Program-made: the position numbers and the translations under genes
Notes under the pieces: generated by a model
What the model was told of the DNA's origin: nothing
Databases searched by the model: none
What the model saw: only the letters and a program-made list of their open reading frames with translations
Shown here: positions 52,212 through 61,296 of the stretch, piece after piece
Layout: each line of letters opens with the position of its first letter
How positions within the stretch are numbered: the stretch's first letter is position 1
Origin: Polyangia bacterium
GTDB taxonomy: Bacteria; Myxococcota_A; Polyangia; Fen-1088
Assembly (NCBI GenBank): GCA_036268875.1
Contig: DATATI010000021.1
Coordinates: 1 to 64,000 of the forward strand
Direction: 5' to 3'
Length of the DNA stretch: 64,000 nt

Positions 52212-54498
52212 TCAGCGACGCTGGCTCCCCGCGCGTGGAATCCGGCCCGATCCTGACCTCCAGGGCGGCAGGTTCCACGACCTGCTTCATCTGAATATTC
52301 CAGAACGAGAGTTCTTCCTTGGCCAGGATGAACTCGACCTGACGGGTCTCACCCGCCGCCAGCCGGATTCGTTGGAAACCTTTGAGCTCGCTCACCGGCC
52401 TCGCCACGCTGGTGCCCCTCAGGCGTATGTAGCACTGGACCACCTCGGTCCCTTCCCGTTTGCCCGCGTTCGTCACGCTGGCGCTGACCTTGACCGAGGC
52501 GGCCCGGCTGTTGAGGGCGGCGGCGCTGATCCTCCGGGTGCCGGCCGACGTCGGCGAATAGGAGAAGGTGGTGTACGAAAGACCATAGCCGAAAGGAAAG
52601 AGCGGCGCGTTCCGCTCGTCGATGTAACGACTGGTGAACCGGAAGGCGCCGACGGCCGGCGCGCCAGTGGACGTGTCTCCGCTGGCATCGGCCGCCGGTG
52701 GCGCCGGGCGTCCGGTGTTGAGGGCGTTGTAATAAAGCGGCTCTTGCCCGACGGCGCGGGGCCAGGTCGCGGTGAGGCGTCCGGCGGGATTCACCTCACC
52801 GAAGAGCATTCGCACCAGCGCCGGGCCCGCCTCCACCCCAGGGAACCAGGCGGCGACGATCGCCGCCGCATGCTCGGCCGCCCACCCGATCGTGAGCGGC
52901 CGGCCGCTGAACAGCACGACGATGACCGGCTTGCCGGTGGCATGGACGGCCTCGAGCAGCTTCTCTTGCTGGCCATCGAGATCGAGGTGGGCGCGCGAGG
53001 CGCCTTCGCCGGTTCGATCGCCCTGTTCGCCGAGGGCGAGAATCACCACGTCGGCCTTGCGGGCCAGGCGGATGGCGTCGTGGAAGCCCGATTGATCGTT
53101 GCCCAGGATCTTTGAACCCTCGGCGTAAAGAAGGCGCATCCCCTCCGCTGCGGTCCGCTCCGCCAGCGCGGCTCTCAGCGTGATCACGTCATCGGGAATT
53201 CCCTGCGCGCTCCAGCAGCCCAGCATGTCCCGCGCGCTGTCCGCGAGCGGGCCGATGAGGGCGATGGTGCGCCCGGGCCGGGGCACCAAAGGCAATATCG
53301 GCACCTGGCCGCGTGGGCCGGTGTTCTTGAGCAGGACGAACGACTCTGCGGCTGCTTGCCGCGCCAGCCGACGGGATTCCGCGCGGGGTCGCGCCATCGG
53401 CGAACCATCTGCCGGGGCATAGGGATTCTCGAACAGCCCGAGGTCAATCTTCAGCCGCAGCACGCGCCGCACCGATTCGTCAAGCGCCTCCCGGGGAACG
53501 CCGCCGGAGCGGACCAGAGCCGGCAATGCGGAAACATAAAGGCCGCTCTCCATGTCCATGTCGACCCCGGCCAGCAGTGACTTGCGCGCCGCTGTCGTTC
53601 CATTGGCGGCGATCCCGTGCGCGATCGTCTCTTCGATGGCGCCCCAATCGCTGACCACCAGACCAGCGTAGCGCCACTCGCCCCGCAAGATCTCGCGCAG
53701 GGTGAACGCGTTCGCGCTGGCGGGCACGCCGTTGAGAGCATTGAAGGCGGACATGAACGTGGCGACGCCCGCTTCGGCGCTGGCGCGGAATGGGCCGAGA
53801 TAAACCTGGCGCAGCGAGCGCTCGGAGATCTCGGTGGTGTTGTAGTCGCGCCCGCCCTCTGCCGCGCCATACCCGACGAAGTGTTTCGCGCAGGCGAGAA
53901 TCGAGGTCGGATCGCTTAGATTCCGCCCCTGATAGCCGCGAACGTACGCTCTCGCCAGCACCGAGCCGAGGTACGGATCCTCGCCGGCGCTTTCGGCGAT
54001 GCGGCCCCACCGAGCATCGCGAGCGATATCCACCATCGGGGAAAAGGTCCATCGGACCCCTTGGGCCGCGGCTTCTTCGGCCGCCACCCGGGCAGTCGCC
54101 TCGACGAGCGCCGGGTCCCAGGTGGAGGCCAGGCCGAGGTTGACAGGAAAGATCGTTCGAAACCCGTGGATGACATCGAGGCCAAACAGCAAGGGAACGT
54201 GCAACCGGGAGTGCTCGACCGCGATCCGCTGGTAGTGATTGGCCAGCTCGGCGCGCGTGACGTTCAGGAGACTTCCCACCTGGCCCGCCGCGATCATGGT
54301 TTCATAGTCCTTGCGATCGGTACCGGGGCCCGTGGGTTGGCCAGCAGAGTACTGATTGAGCTGTCCGCTCTTCTCTTCGAGCGTCATCTGCTTCAGCAGA
54401 TCTTCGATACGGGCGTCGCGGTTGGGCGAGGACCGGGGAGGGATCGCCTCGGCGGCGGCGAACAGCAAAAGACATCCAAGCGGTGAGGTGAGCCTCAT
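52198..54498 (-). CDS. bglX: Secreted GH3 beta-glucosidase (BglX-like)
   Basis: A 766-residue periplasmic enzyme. The signal peptide is RLTSPLGCLLLFAAAEA. The catalytic nucleophile is Asp in LVVSDWGAIEE, and the acid/base Glu region is DRTGEGASRAHLDLDGQQEK. DARWGRIAESAGEDPYLGS and CAKHFVGYGAAEGGRDYNT are GH3 landmarks. A fibronectin III-like domain fills the C-terminus (VTNAGKREGTEVVQCYI). It would remove glucose from oligoglucans made by the convergent GH144 enzyme; some GH3 enzymes do act on sophorose-type beta-1,2 links, but specificity here is inferred. It is divergent from opgG with 84 bases between starts. Confidence 0.93.
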   Translation of the reverse strand: MRLTSPLGCLLLFAAAEAIPPRSSPNRDARIEDLLKQMTLEEKSGQLNQYSAGQPTGPGTDRKDYETMIAAGQVGSLLNVTRAELANHYQRIAVEHSRLHVPLLFGLDVIHGFRTIFPVNLGLASTWDPALVEATARVAAEEAAAQGVRWTFSPMVDIARDARWGRIAESAGEDPYLGSVLARAYVRGYQGRNLSDPTSILACAKHFVGYGAAEGGRDYNTTEISERSLRQVYLGPFRASAEAGVATFMSAFNALNGVPASANAFTLREILRGEWRYAGLVVSDWGAIEETIAHGIAANGTTAARKSLLAGVDMDMESGLYVSALPALVRSGGVPREALDESVRRVLRLKIDLGLFENPYAPADGSPMARPRAESRRLARQAAAESFVLLKNTGPRGQVPILPLVPRPGRTIALIGPLADSARDMLGCWSAQGIPDDVITLRAALAERTAAEGMRLLYAEGSKILGNDQSGFHDAIRLARKADVVILALGEQGDRTGEGASRAHLDLDGQQEKLLEAVHATGKPVIVVLFSGRPLTIGWAAEHAAAIVAAWFPGVEAGPALVRMLFGEVNPAGRLTATWPRAVGQEPLYYNALNTGRPAPPAADASGDTSTGAPAVGAFRFTSRYIDERNAPLFPFGYGLSYTTFSYSPTSAGTRRISAAALNSRAASVKVSASVTNAGKREGTEVVQCYIRLRGTSVARPVSELKGFQRIRLAAGETRQVEFILAKEELSFWNIQMKQVVEPAALEVRIGPDSTRGEPASLTIEP

Positions 54499-54582
54499 TC
54501 AATAGAGGGTGATGCCGAATTTCGCCGCCGGTATGGTCGGCAGACGACCGGGGCCCATCTTTGTGTTGGCGGGAGCACCCGG

Positions 54583-56160
54583 ATGTTGAACCGATCCATA
54601 GAACCGCGCCGCCACATCATGGTCACGGGCGCGATGATTTTGCTGGCCGGCCTAACGCTCAATCCACCGGCGCGCGCCGACGCGACATACATTCAGGACG
54701 GTGCCTTCGACCGCGACACCGTGACCGAGCTGGCCCGGCGCCTCTCCCGCTCTCCTTTCGCGGCGCCCAAGACGCCGTTGCCGAAAGCGCTGGCCGGTCT
54801 CGACTACGAGCACTATCGCGACATCAGGGTTCGTCCCTCGAGCACGCTCTGGGCAGACCAGGGCACCGCGTTCAGATTGCAGGTGCTTCCGCGCGGCTTC
54901 GTCTTCAGTGATCCCGTCGAAGTGGCGCTGGTCGCCAAGGGCCGCTGCGAGCGCATCGCCTACAAGCCGGACTTCTTCATCACCGGTGACGTGATGAAGA
55001 CGCCCCTGCCGACCGAGGACATCGGGTTCTCCGGATTCCGCGTGCTCTTCCCCATCAACCGTCGCGCCGTGTTCGACGAGGTCGCCGTCTTTCAAGGGGC
55101 CAGCTACTTTCGGTCGCTCGGTGAAAACCAGGTCTACGGCCTGTCGGCGCGCGGCCTGGCAAACAAGACCGCGGAGCCCGAGGGCGAGGAGTTCCCGGCT
55201 TTTCGAGCGTTCTGGATCGAAGAGCCGCCGACGCGCGCGACCCAGACCCTGGTCGTGCACGCCTTGCTGGACAGCCCCAGCGTCGCCGGCGCGTACCGGT
55301 TCGAGATTCATCCCGGTCATGGCGCGACCCGCGCCACCAGCATGGATATCGAGGCGGTGCTGTTTCCGCGGGTGGAGCTCGGCAAGGTGGGCCTCGCTCC
55401 GGCGACCAGCATGTTCATGTTCTCGCCCAACGGACGTATCTCCATCGATGACTTTCGCCCGGAGGTTCACGACTCGGATGGCTTGCTGATCTTCAACGGG
55501 CGCGGCGAACACATCTGGAGGCCCCTGCAGAATCCCGCGCAGGTCGAGGTCAGCGCTTTCCTCGACGTGAACCCGGCTGGCTTCGGGCTGCTGCAGCGTG
55601 ACCGCAATCCCGCCGACTACCAGGATTTCGAGGCCGTATACGAAAGGCGTCCCAGCCTTTGGCTCGAGCCCGTCGGTGATTGGGGCGAAGGCGCGGTCGT
55701 GCTCACCGAAATTCCCAGCGACGCCGAAATCCACGACAACATCGTGGCGTTCTGGCGCCCCAAGGCCGCTCTGCCCGCCGGAGCGGAATATCGATATGCG
55801 TACCGCGCCTCCTGGGGGGACGGACCGCCGGCGGCGCTCGAGCAGGCGCGCGTGGCGGCCACGCGTCGGGGCCGCGCAGACGTCCGCGGGCCGACGCCCG
55901 AGCGGCGGTTCGTCATCGACTATCTGCCCGCGGCGAAGATGGCCCGCGCGCCTCGCACGCCGCTGCCGCAGGCGAAGGTCTCGGCCTCGGCGGGGGCGAT
56001 CAAGGACATCGTGGTCGCCGACAACCCGATCGTTGGTGGGTATCGGTTGAGCTTCGTGTTTGATCCGCGCCCGGCCAAGACCGCCGAGCTGCGCGCAGAG
56101 CTTGTCTTTGGCGATCGGCTGACCGCCGAGACCTGGGTTTACCGATGGACAACTCCATGA
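54583..56160 (+). CDS. opgG: Periplasmic glucan biosynthesis protein OpgG/MdoG
   Basis: A 525-residue periplasmic protein needed to make osmoregulated periplasmic glucan. Family text: LPKALAGLDYEHYRDIRVRP, LWADQGTAFRLQVLPRGFVF, GFSGFRVLFPINRRAVFDEV, VFQGASYFRSLGENQVYGLS, ARGLANKTAEPEGEEFPAFR and MFMFSPNGRISIDDFRPEVH. The signal EPRRHIMVTGAMILLAGLTL has an Arg pair and could be Tat-dependent, as in the paralogue OpgD. Length is like E. coli OpgG (511). GGGAG precedes ATG 54583 by 8 bases. OpgG/OpgD proteins are now placed in a glycoside hydrolase family, so this protein may also act on the glucan. The 3' end overlaps opgH. Confidence 0.95.
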   Translation: MLNRSIEPRRHIMVTGAMILLAGLTLNPPARADATYIQDGAFDRDTVTELARRLSRSPFAAPKTPLPKALAGLDYEHYRDIRVRPSSTLWADQGTAFRLQVLPRGFVFSDPVEVALVAKGRCERIAYKPDFFITGDVMKTPLPTEDIGFSGFRVLFPINRRAVFDEVAVFQGASYFRSLGENQVYGLSARGLANKTAEPEGEEFPAFRAFWIEEPPTRATQTLVVHALLDSPSVAGAYRFEIHPGHGATRATSMDIEAVLFPRVELGKVGLAPATSMFMFSPNGRISIDDFRPEVHDSDGLLIFNGRGEHIWRPLQNPAQVEVSAFLDVNPAGFGLLQRDRNPADYQDFEAVYERRPSLWLEPVGDWGEGAVVLTEIPSDAEIHDNIVAFWRPKAALPAGAEYRYAYRASWGDGPPAALEQARVAATRRGRADVRGPTPERRFVIDYLPAAKMARAPRTPLPQAKVSASAGAIKDIVVADNPIVGGYRLSFVFDPRPAKTAELRAELVFGDRLTAETWVYRWTTP

Positions 56161-58394
56161 GCCCCCCGGGCGAGCCGAGCCCGACGCCCGCACCCATCAC
56201 CGCTGGGTTCCTTCCGCCAGAGTCGCCAGGAACGATGCCGTCGCAGAACCTCTCGATCGACGTCGACAAGGAGAGGCGGCATGTGCCGATCCACCCCGAG
56301 AACCGCTTCGCTCCGGCGCTGCGCCGAGCCTTCGTCTTCGGAGGCGCCGCGCTGATCTCGGGCGTCGCGATAAACGAGATGCGGTTGGTGCTGAACCTCG
56401 GTGGGCTGACCATTCTGGAGATCGTCGTGTTGGTGCTGTTCGCCCTGAACACGATCTGGATTTCCTTGTCTGTCCCGACGGCAATCGCCGGCTTCGTCCG
56501 ACTCTTGTTCCGGCGGTCGCGCGTACCAGAAGCCGGTCCGCTCAGCAGTCGGACGGCGCTCCTGATGCCGCTTTACAACGAAGAGCCCGGCCGGGCGGCC
56601 GCCGCTCTTGATGCCATGGCCAATGATCTGGCGGCCCGCGGGGCAGGCAGTCACTTCGATCTGTTCATTCTCAGCGACACCACCGACGGTGACATCGCGC
56701 TGGCCGAGGAGGAGACAGTCTGGGCCCTGCGCCGCCGCCTGAGCGCCGGCCCGCCCATCTACTATCGCCGTCGCCCCCGCAACACCGCCCACAAGTCCGG
56801 CAACATCCGCGAGTTCTGCGAACGCTGGGGCCGCGCCTACGATCACTTTCTGGTCCTGGACGCCGACAGCCTGATGGAGGGGGCGACCATCATCGCGCTC
56901 GTGTGCCGCATGGAGAGCGATCCCGACGCCGGCTTGATCCAGACCGTTCCGTGCCTGCACGAAGGGACGACCCTGGTGGCGCGGCTGCAGCAATTCGCCG
57001 CCCGGGTCTATGGACCGGTGCTGGCGTCGGGTCTGGCGTGGTGGACCGGGCGGGAAGGAAACTTCTGGGGACACAATGCCGTCATTCGATCGCGGGCGTT
57101 CATGGAGTCGTGCGGGCTGCCCGAGCTGCCGGGGCGCCCTCCGCTTGGCGGCTCGATCCTGAGCCACGACTTCGTCGAGGCCGCCCTGCTCCGTCGGGCC
57201 GGCTGGAGCGTCCGGATCGCCGATGACCTGCCCGGCTCGTACGAAGCCTGCCCGGCCACTCTCGTCGACCTTGCCATCCGCGACCGTCGCTGGTGTCAAG
57301 GGAACCTGCAACACGCCCGCGTGCTGGGCACGAAAGGTTTGCACTGGGTCAGTCGTTTCCACCTGCTGTCCGGGATCTTCTCTTTTGTCTCGTCGCCGGT
57401 ATGGCTGCTGTTCCTCCTCGCGGCGCTCGGTCTCGGGGTGCAAAACGAATTTGCGCGGCCCGAGTATTTCTCCCGCTCTTTCAGCTTGTTTCCCCTGTGG
57501 CCGCACATCGACCCCGTGCGCGCGCTGCGCACGTTCCTCCTCAGCCTGGCGATCCTCGGCGCGCCCAAGGTCCTGGGCGTGCTGGCCTTTGCCGGCAGCG
57601 CCCGACGCTTGCGGGCCGCCGGCGGCCCGCTGCTTCCGCTCAGCGTCGCGCTGGAGGTCGCGCTCTCCGCGTTGCTCGCTCCCATCTTGATGCTGATCCA
57701 CTGCGGGCTGGTGGCCAGCATCCTGATGGGACGCGACGTCGGATGGAGCCCGCAGCGGCGCGGAGACTTGAGCGTGCCGTGGACGGAGGTCGCGTATCGG
57801 CACCGCTGGCACGTCGTCGTGGGAGTGGTCTTGGCCCTGGTTGGTTACTCGATCTCCTGGCAAATGGCCGCCTGGCTTTCGCCGGCGGTGCTGGGGATGG
57901 TGGCGGCGGTGCCGCTGTCGCTGTTCACCGGGTCCTCGCGCGTCGGCCGCTGGCCGCGGCGGCTGCGACTTCTGCGGACGCCCGAAGAGGCTGCGCCTCC
58001 CGCCGTTGTACGAACCAGGAACGACACCTATCCCCTTTACCGCGAAGCGGTGGCCCGCGCCCCCGATCTGGTCGCGCTCGCGGTGGACGACGAGAAATTG
58101 CGGCGTCACCTGGCGCTGACCGACCATCGCACGGGCGGCGGCCTCAAGGCGATCGAGGCGGCCGAGGCGACCGCGGATCTGAAGGTTCGCTCGGCCGAGA
58201 CCCTCGAGGATGCAGTGGCCCACCTGACGCCGCGCGAGCGAGCACACGTCCAGTCGGCGCCCGAGCTTCTCTTCTTGCTGTCACGCCTTCCTCGGCGGGG
58301 CGGCGCCTCCGAGTCCGAGCGCCTGCTGGGCGCGGCGATGGCGGGTTCGGTTCAGATCAAAACTGCATTGGTCGATCAGCTCGAGGACCACTGA
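56145..58394 (+). CDS. opgH: Glucan glucosyltransferase OpgH/MdoH
   Basis: A 749-residue inner-membrane GT2 enzyme that polymerises UDP-glucose into the linear backbone of periplasmic glucan. The cytoplasmic GT domain holds LLMPLYNEEPGRAAAALDAM, LFILSDTTD, HFLVLDADSLMEG (DxD-like), LSHDFVEAALLRRAGW and RDRRWCQGNLQHARVLG, the RWCQGN version of Q/RxxRW. Helices flank it: two before and about six after (FSFVSSPVWLLFLLAALGLG and later). It is about 100 residues shorter than E. coli OpgH at the N-terminus. ATG 56145 overlaps the opgG stop by 16 bases; ATG 56157 (ATGA overlap) is equally plausible. Confidence 0.95.
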   Translation: MDNSMSPPGEPSPTPAPITAGFLPPESPGTMPSQNLSIDVDKERRHVPIHPENRFAPALRRAFVFGGAALISGVAINEMRLVLNLGGLTILEIVVLVLFALNTIWISLSVPTAIAGFVRLLFRRSRVPEAGPLSSRTALLMPLYNEEPGRAAAALDAMANDLAARGAGSHFDLFILSDTTDGDIALAEEETVWALRRRLSAGPPIYYRRRPRNTAHKSGNIREFCERWGRAYDHFLVLDADSLMEGATIIALVCRMESDPDAGLIQTVPCLHEGTTLVARLQQFAARVYGPVLASGLAWWTGREGNFWGHNAVIRSRAFMESCGLPELPGRPPLGGSILSHDFVEAALLRRAGWSVRIADDLPGSYEACPATLVDLAIRDRRWCQGNLQHARVLGTKGLHWVSRFHLLSGIFSFVSSPVWLLFLLAALGLGVQNEFARPEYFSRSFSLFPLWPHIDPVRALRTFLLSLAILGAPKVLGVLAFAGSARRLRAAGGPLLPLSVALEVALSALLAPILMLIHCGLVASILMGRDVGWSPQRRGDLSVPWTEVAYRHRWHVVVGVVLALVGYSISWQMAAWLSPAVLGMVAAVPLSLFTGSSRVGRWPRRLRLLRTPEEAAPPAVVRTRNDTYPLYREAVARAPDLVALAVDDEKLRRHLALTDHRTGGGLKAIEAAEATADLKVRSAETLEDAVAHLTPRERAHVQSAPELLFLLSRLPRRGGASESERLLGAAMAGSVQIKTALVDQLEDH

Positions 58395-58489
58395 CGACCT
58401 CCCCTTTCGCCAGGCCAGCGTGGACGCTTGCGTGGTCAATGTTCAGTCACCACATTGGCAGTCACCGGAAGCAGCGCTGGAAGGTGACC

Positions 58490-59416
58490 ATGCTGAAGAC
58501 AAGCTCGTTCCCCGCTTTCTTGTTTTGCGTCGTCGCAGCCGCCGGCGGCGCGCTGGCGTACGCGTCTTACGCGCTGTATGGCGCCGTCATCGCCGCGGTC
58601 GTCATCGCCTGTGCCGCACTGGTCGTGGCCTTGGTCCTGTCGAACGCCGTCAAGGTGGCCGCGCCCTGGGACCGCGCGGTCGTGTTGCGTCTGGGCCGGT
58701 TTCGCGCGCTGAGTGGCCCGGGGGTCTTCGGCATCATCCCGATCATCGACACCATCCCGTATTGGATCGATATGCGGGTGATCACGACCTCGTTCAAGGC
58801 CGAGAAGACGCTGACCAAGGACACCGTCCCGGTCGACGTCGACGCAGTTCTGTTCTGGAAGGTGATCGATCCAGAGAAGGCGGCCCTGGCGGTGGCCGAC
58901 TACGTGAGCGCCATCAGCTGGGCTTCGCAGACCGCGCTTCGCGACGTCATCGGCAAGACGCTGCTGGCCGAAATGCTCGAAGGCCGCGACAAGATCTCGA
59001 CGGAGCTACAACACATCATCGACCAGCGCACCGAACCATGGGGCATCAACGTCGTCTCGGTCGAAGTCAGGGACGTGTTGATCCCGCCGGCCCTTCAGGA
59101 CGCGATGTCGATGCAGGCGCAGGCCGAGCGCGAGCGACAGGCCCGCGTGATCCTCGGCGACTCCGAACGGCAGGTCGCGGAGAAGTTCGCCGAAGCGGCC
59201 AAGACCTACGCTCACGACCCGGTCGCCCTGCACCTGCGCGCGATGAACATGCTCTACGAGGGCCTCAAACAGAACGCGACGATCGTGCTGGTGCCCAGCA
59301 CCGCCCTCGAGTCGATGCAGCTCGGCGGCATCGCCGGGATCACCGCGCTCAAGATGGGGCTCGGAAACAACGGCGACTCCCAGGAAAAGAACCTCCCGCG
59401 CGTTCCTTCCCCCTGA
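58490..59416 (+). CDS. Slipin/stomatin-like SPFH protein
   Basis: A 308-residue membrane protein. Two adjacent N-terminal hydrophobic segments (AFLFCVVAAAGGALAYASY and AVVIACAALVVALVL) anchor it. The SPFH domain begins at NAVKVAAPWDRAVVLRLGRF and includes GPGVFGIIPIIDTIPYWID and DAVLFWKVIDPEKAALAVAD. A coiled coil follows (MQAQAERERQARVILGDSER). Slipins form large rings that organise membranes and often pair with NfeD; no NfeD gene is seen. ATG 58490 with GGAAGGTG upstream was chosen; the frame is open further upstream inside opgH. It lies 95 bases after opgH. Confidence 0.9.
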   Translation: MLKTSSFPAFLFCVVAAAGGALAYASYALYGAVIAAVVIACAALVVALVLSNAVKVAAPWDRAVVLRLGRFRALSGPGVFGIIPIIDTIPYWIDMRVITTSFKAEKTLTKDTVPVDVDAVLFWKVIDPEKAALAVADYVSAISWASQTALRDVIGKTLLAEMLEGRDKISTELQHIIDQRTEPWGINVVSVEVRDVLIPPALQDAMSMQAQAERERQARVILGDSERQVAEKFAEAAKTYAHDPVALHLRAMNMLYEGLKQNATIVLVPSTALESMQLGGIAGITALKMGLGNNGDSQEKNLPRVPSP

Positions 59417-59460
59417 TTCAAGCCTTGCGGGCCGGTGTCTTTATTGCGACTTTTGCTCAC

Positions 59461-59892
59461 ATGGCAAAGACGCTGATCCGCGACATCATGTCGAGCCCCG
59501 TCGAGGTTCTGCAGATGGGCGACTCGCTGGATCTGGCGCAGCGCCTGATGCGCAAGGGACGCGTCCGTCACCTGCCGGTCCTCGACGGCCAGGAACAGCT
59601 GATCGGCCTCATCACCCACCGCAAGCTTGCGGGCGCCTGGCTGAGCCACGGCGATCCCGAGCACGAGCGCCGCCGCCAGGTGGCCCGCGACATCCCCGTC
59701 GAGATGCTGATGGAGAAGGACGTCATCACCACCTGGCCAGAGGCGCCCGCCGCTGAAGCCATCACCTTGATGGAGACGCAACGAATCGGTTGCCTGCCGG
59801 TCGTGGACGAAGGCAAGGTCGTCGGCATCATCACCGAGAGCGACTTCATGAAGTTCGCGCGCCTGTACTTCGACCGGGAGGACAGCCGATAA
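59461..59892 (+). CDS. CBS-pair domain protein
   Basis: A 143-residue protein made of two CBS motifs: IRDIMSSPVEVLQMGDSLDL, then VRHLPVLDGQEQLIGLITHR, and MLMEKDVITTWPEAPAAEAI, then IGCLPVVDEGKVVGIITESD. Such stand-alone pairs bind adenosine nucleotides and regulate partners. ATG 59461 is 44 bases after the slipin stop, so the pair may be co-expressed. The partner is unknown. Confidence 0.9.
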   Translation: MAKTLIRDIMSSPVEVLQMGDSLDLAQRLMRKGRVRHLPVLDGQEQLIGLITHRKLAGAWLSHGDPEHERRRQVARDIPVEMLMEKDVITTWPEAPAAEAITLMETQRIGCLPVVDEGKVVGIITESDFMKFARLYFDREDSR

Positions 59893-59957
59893 AAGGGGCG
59901 GCTTCGGGATTTGCCCCCATTGACGACTATCGAGAGCGAACCCAGGATGCCCGCATC

Positions 59958-60110
59958 ATGCGAATGGCGACTGTGACGATTGCGCTGGCGGCCGTGCTGT
60001 CAATCACCGGCGCGGCGCTGATGGCGCACCGACACAATTCCGGAAAGCAAGCAGGCACCGACGAGGCACCGTCGTCGATCAGCCACCTCGAGGAATCCCA
60101 CCAAAGCTAG
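59958..60110 (+). CDS. Small predicted secreted or membrane peptide
   Basis: A 50-residue frame starting MRMATVTIALAAVLSITG, a signal or single membrane helix, then HRHNSGKQAGTDEAPSSISH. CCAGGA lies 11 bases before the ATG. Its stop codon and that of the convergent gene share the palindrome CTAG at 60107-60110. No family is recognised; it may be real because of the clean hydrophobic start, but evidence is thin. Confidence 0.4.
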   Translation: MRMATVTIALAAVLSITGAALMAHRHNSGKQAGTDEAPSSISHLEESHQS

Positions 60111-60826
60111 CAACTGAGGCGCTGCGACCCCGTTGCCTTCCGTCTGTTCTGGATCTTGCGCCTCTCCTCGATCAAATACGGCTGCAGCAAGCAGGTCGAA
60201 ATTTCCGCCAGGCACGGCAGGTAGTGCCCGGTGCGCCAGCCTGGGCCGTTGCCAAAATCCAGGGTACCGCGCCTTTCGTCGTAACGACCGGGGAGCAGCA
60301 TCTCCGCGTACTGGCGTATCAGATGTTGCAGGCTGGGCTCGATCTGACCGTCGGGCCCCGCCTCATCGTTGACCAACGAGTCTTCAGACGACGACTGCCT
60401 CTGGCACTTCTTCAAGAGAAGCAACCAATAGAGCGGCACGCCCCGCGAGGTGAGCCAAAGGCACAAGAAGTGGCGCGTGACAGCATCCTTGAGGGCGCGC
60501 TCGCCGCCAAATGACGGGTCCATGATGACGTCGCCACTGATTATTCCATTCACTTGGCGCGGGCCGTCGCTGAGAAGAATTTTCTTCAGCGCGATGAAGG
60601 CGCCGATCTCGTTCGTGTCGCGATCCCGAACCAGGATCGCGCCATCGTTCGTCTGCAGGTCACGGAGAAATGCCGGCAGATCGACCTTCTGGTGAAAAGC
60701 GGCGGACAACTGCTGCATCGCCGCAATATCGTTTACCGAAAGACAATGTATCGGCCGATATCGGGCCATGAACTTGCGGGCGGGCGTGGTGATGAAGTCC
60801 CCGTCGCGCCGCAACCGCATGGACAT
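60107..60826 (-). CDS. Unknown protein, possibly GNAT-like, of lower G+C
   Basis: A 239-residue product with no recognised family. The central part (AILVRDRDTNEIGAFIALKK, IISGDVIMDPSFGGERALKD, AVTRHFLCLWLTSRGVPLYW) recalls the beta-strand and helix order of acetyltransferases, but no firm acetyl-CoA motif is visible. The C-terminus is basic (EERRKIQNRRKATGSQ). ATG 60826 or 60820 is preferred over TTG 60847. Four 60-base rows that I counted (60541-60780) average about 56 percent G+C against visibly higher values around it, so it may have been acquired. Confidence 0.6.
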   Translation of the reverse strand: MSMRLRRDGDFITTPARKFMARYRPIHCLSVNDIAAMQQLSAAFHQKVDLPAFLRDLQTNDGAILVRDRDTNEIGAFIALKKILLSDGPRQVNGIISGDVIMDPSFGGERALKDAVTRHFLCLWLTSRGVPLYWLLLLKKCQRQSSSEDSLVNDEAGPDGQIEPSLQHLIRQYAEMLLPGRYDERRGTLDFGNGPGWRTGHYLPCLAEISTCLLQPYLIEERRKIQNRRKATGSQRLSC

Positions 60827-60909
60827 CAGTCTAGTCCTATTGACCAAAGTTTAATAGTGGACCCCGCGCGATCAGCCCGGATTTTTCAGCGCTCGCGGGC
60901 GCGCCCGCG

Positions 60910-61296
60910 TCAGCGGTGGTTGCGCCAGCCGCCCGAACGCGCGGGCGCGCGCGCCGCGGGCCGGGCGGTCACGTGCTCGAAGTTGTGACGCACCGGCGCC
61001 CCCTGCATGCGCCGCTGATACAGGGCCGGCGGCTCGTGATCATAGTGCGACCAGCGGCCGCCCGCGCCCCGGTAATACCAATGGTTGCCGTACCAGTAAT
61101 TGGCGCGGCCGTCGAAATAGATCGGCTCGGTGGTGGCGATGTATGCATCGGGCGGATAGTCGTAGTACTGGCCGCCGTAGCCGCCGGAGTATCCAACGCC
61201 CATCTCGCAGCCGGCGCCAGCGACCATCACGGCGCCAGCCAGCGCCAGCAGGCCGCCCAGTCTTCTCAACGCGCCCTTCCAGTGCGTGCCGATCAT
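60910..61296 (-). CDS. Tyr/Gly-rich small lipoprotein
   Basis: A 128-residue lipoprotein. The signal peptide LGGLLALAGAVMVAGAGC ends in a good lipobox. The mature part is rich in Tyr, Gly and Trp (GYSGGYGGQYYDYPPDAYIA, YFDGRANYWYGNHWYYRGAG), a pattern of small envelope proteins of unknown role, and has a basic C-terminus. ATG 61296 overlaps the stop of the upstream Spy-like gene by four bases (ATGA), so the two are translated together. Confidence 0.78.
   Translation of the reverse strand: MIGTHWKGALRRLGGLLALAGAVMVAGAGCEMGVGYSGGYGGQYYDYPPDAYIATTEPIYFDGRANYWYGNHWYYRGAGGRWSHYDHEPPALYQRRMQGAPVRHNFEHVTARPAARAPARSGGWRNHR

Noticed and set aside
56139..58247. A 702-codon minus-strand frame opposite opgH
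   Set aside because: No recognisable motif; opgH has full family features on the plus strand.
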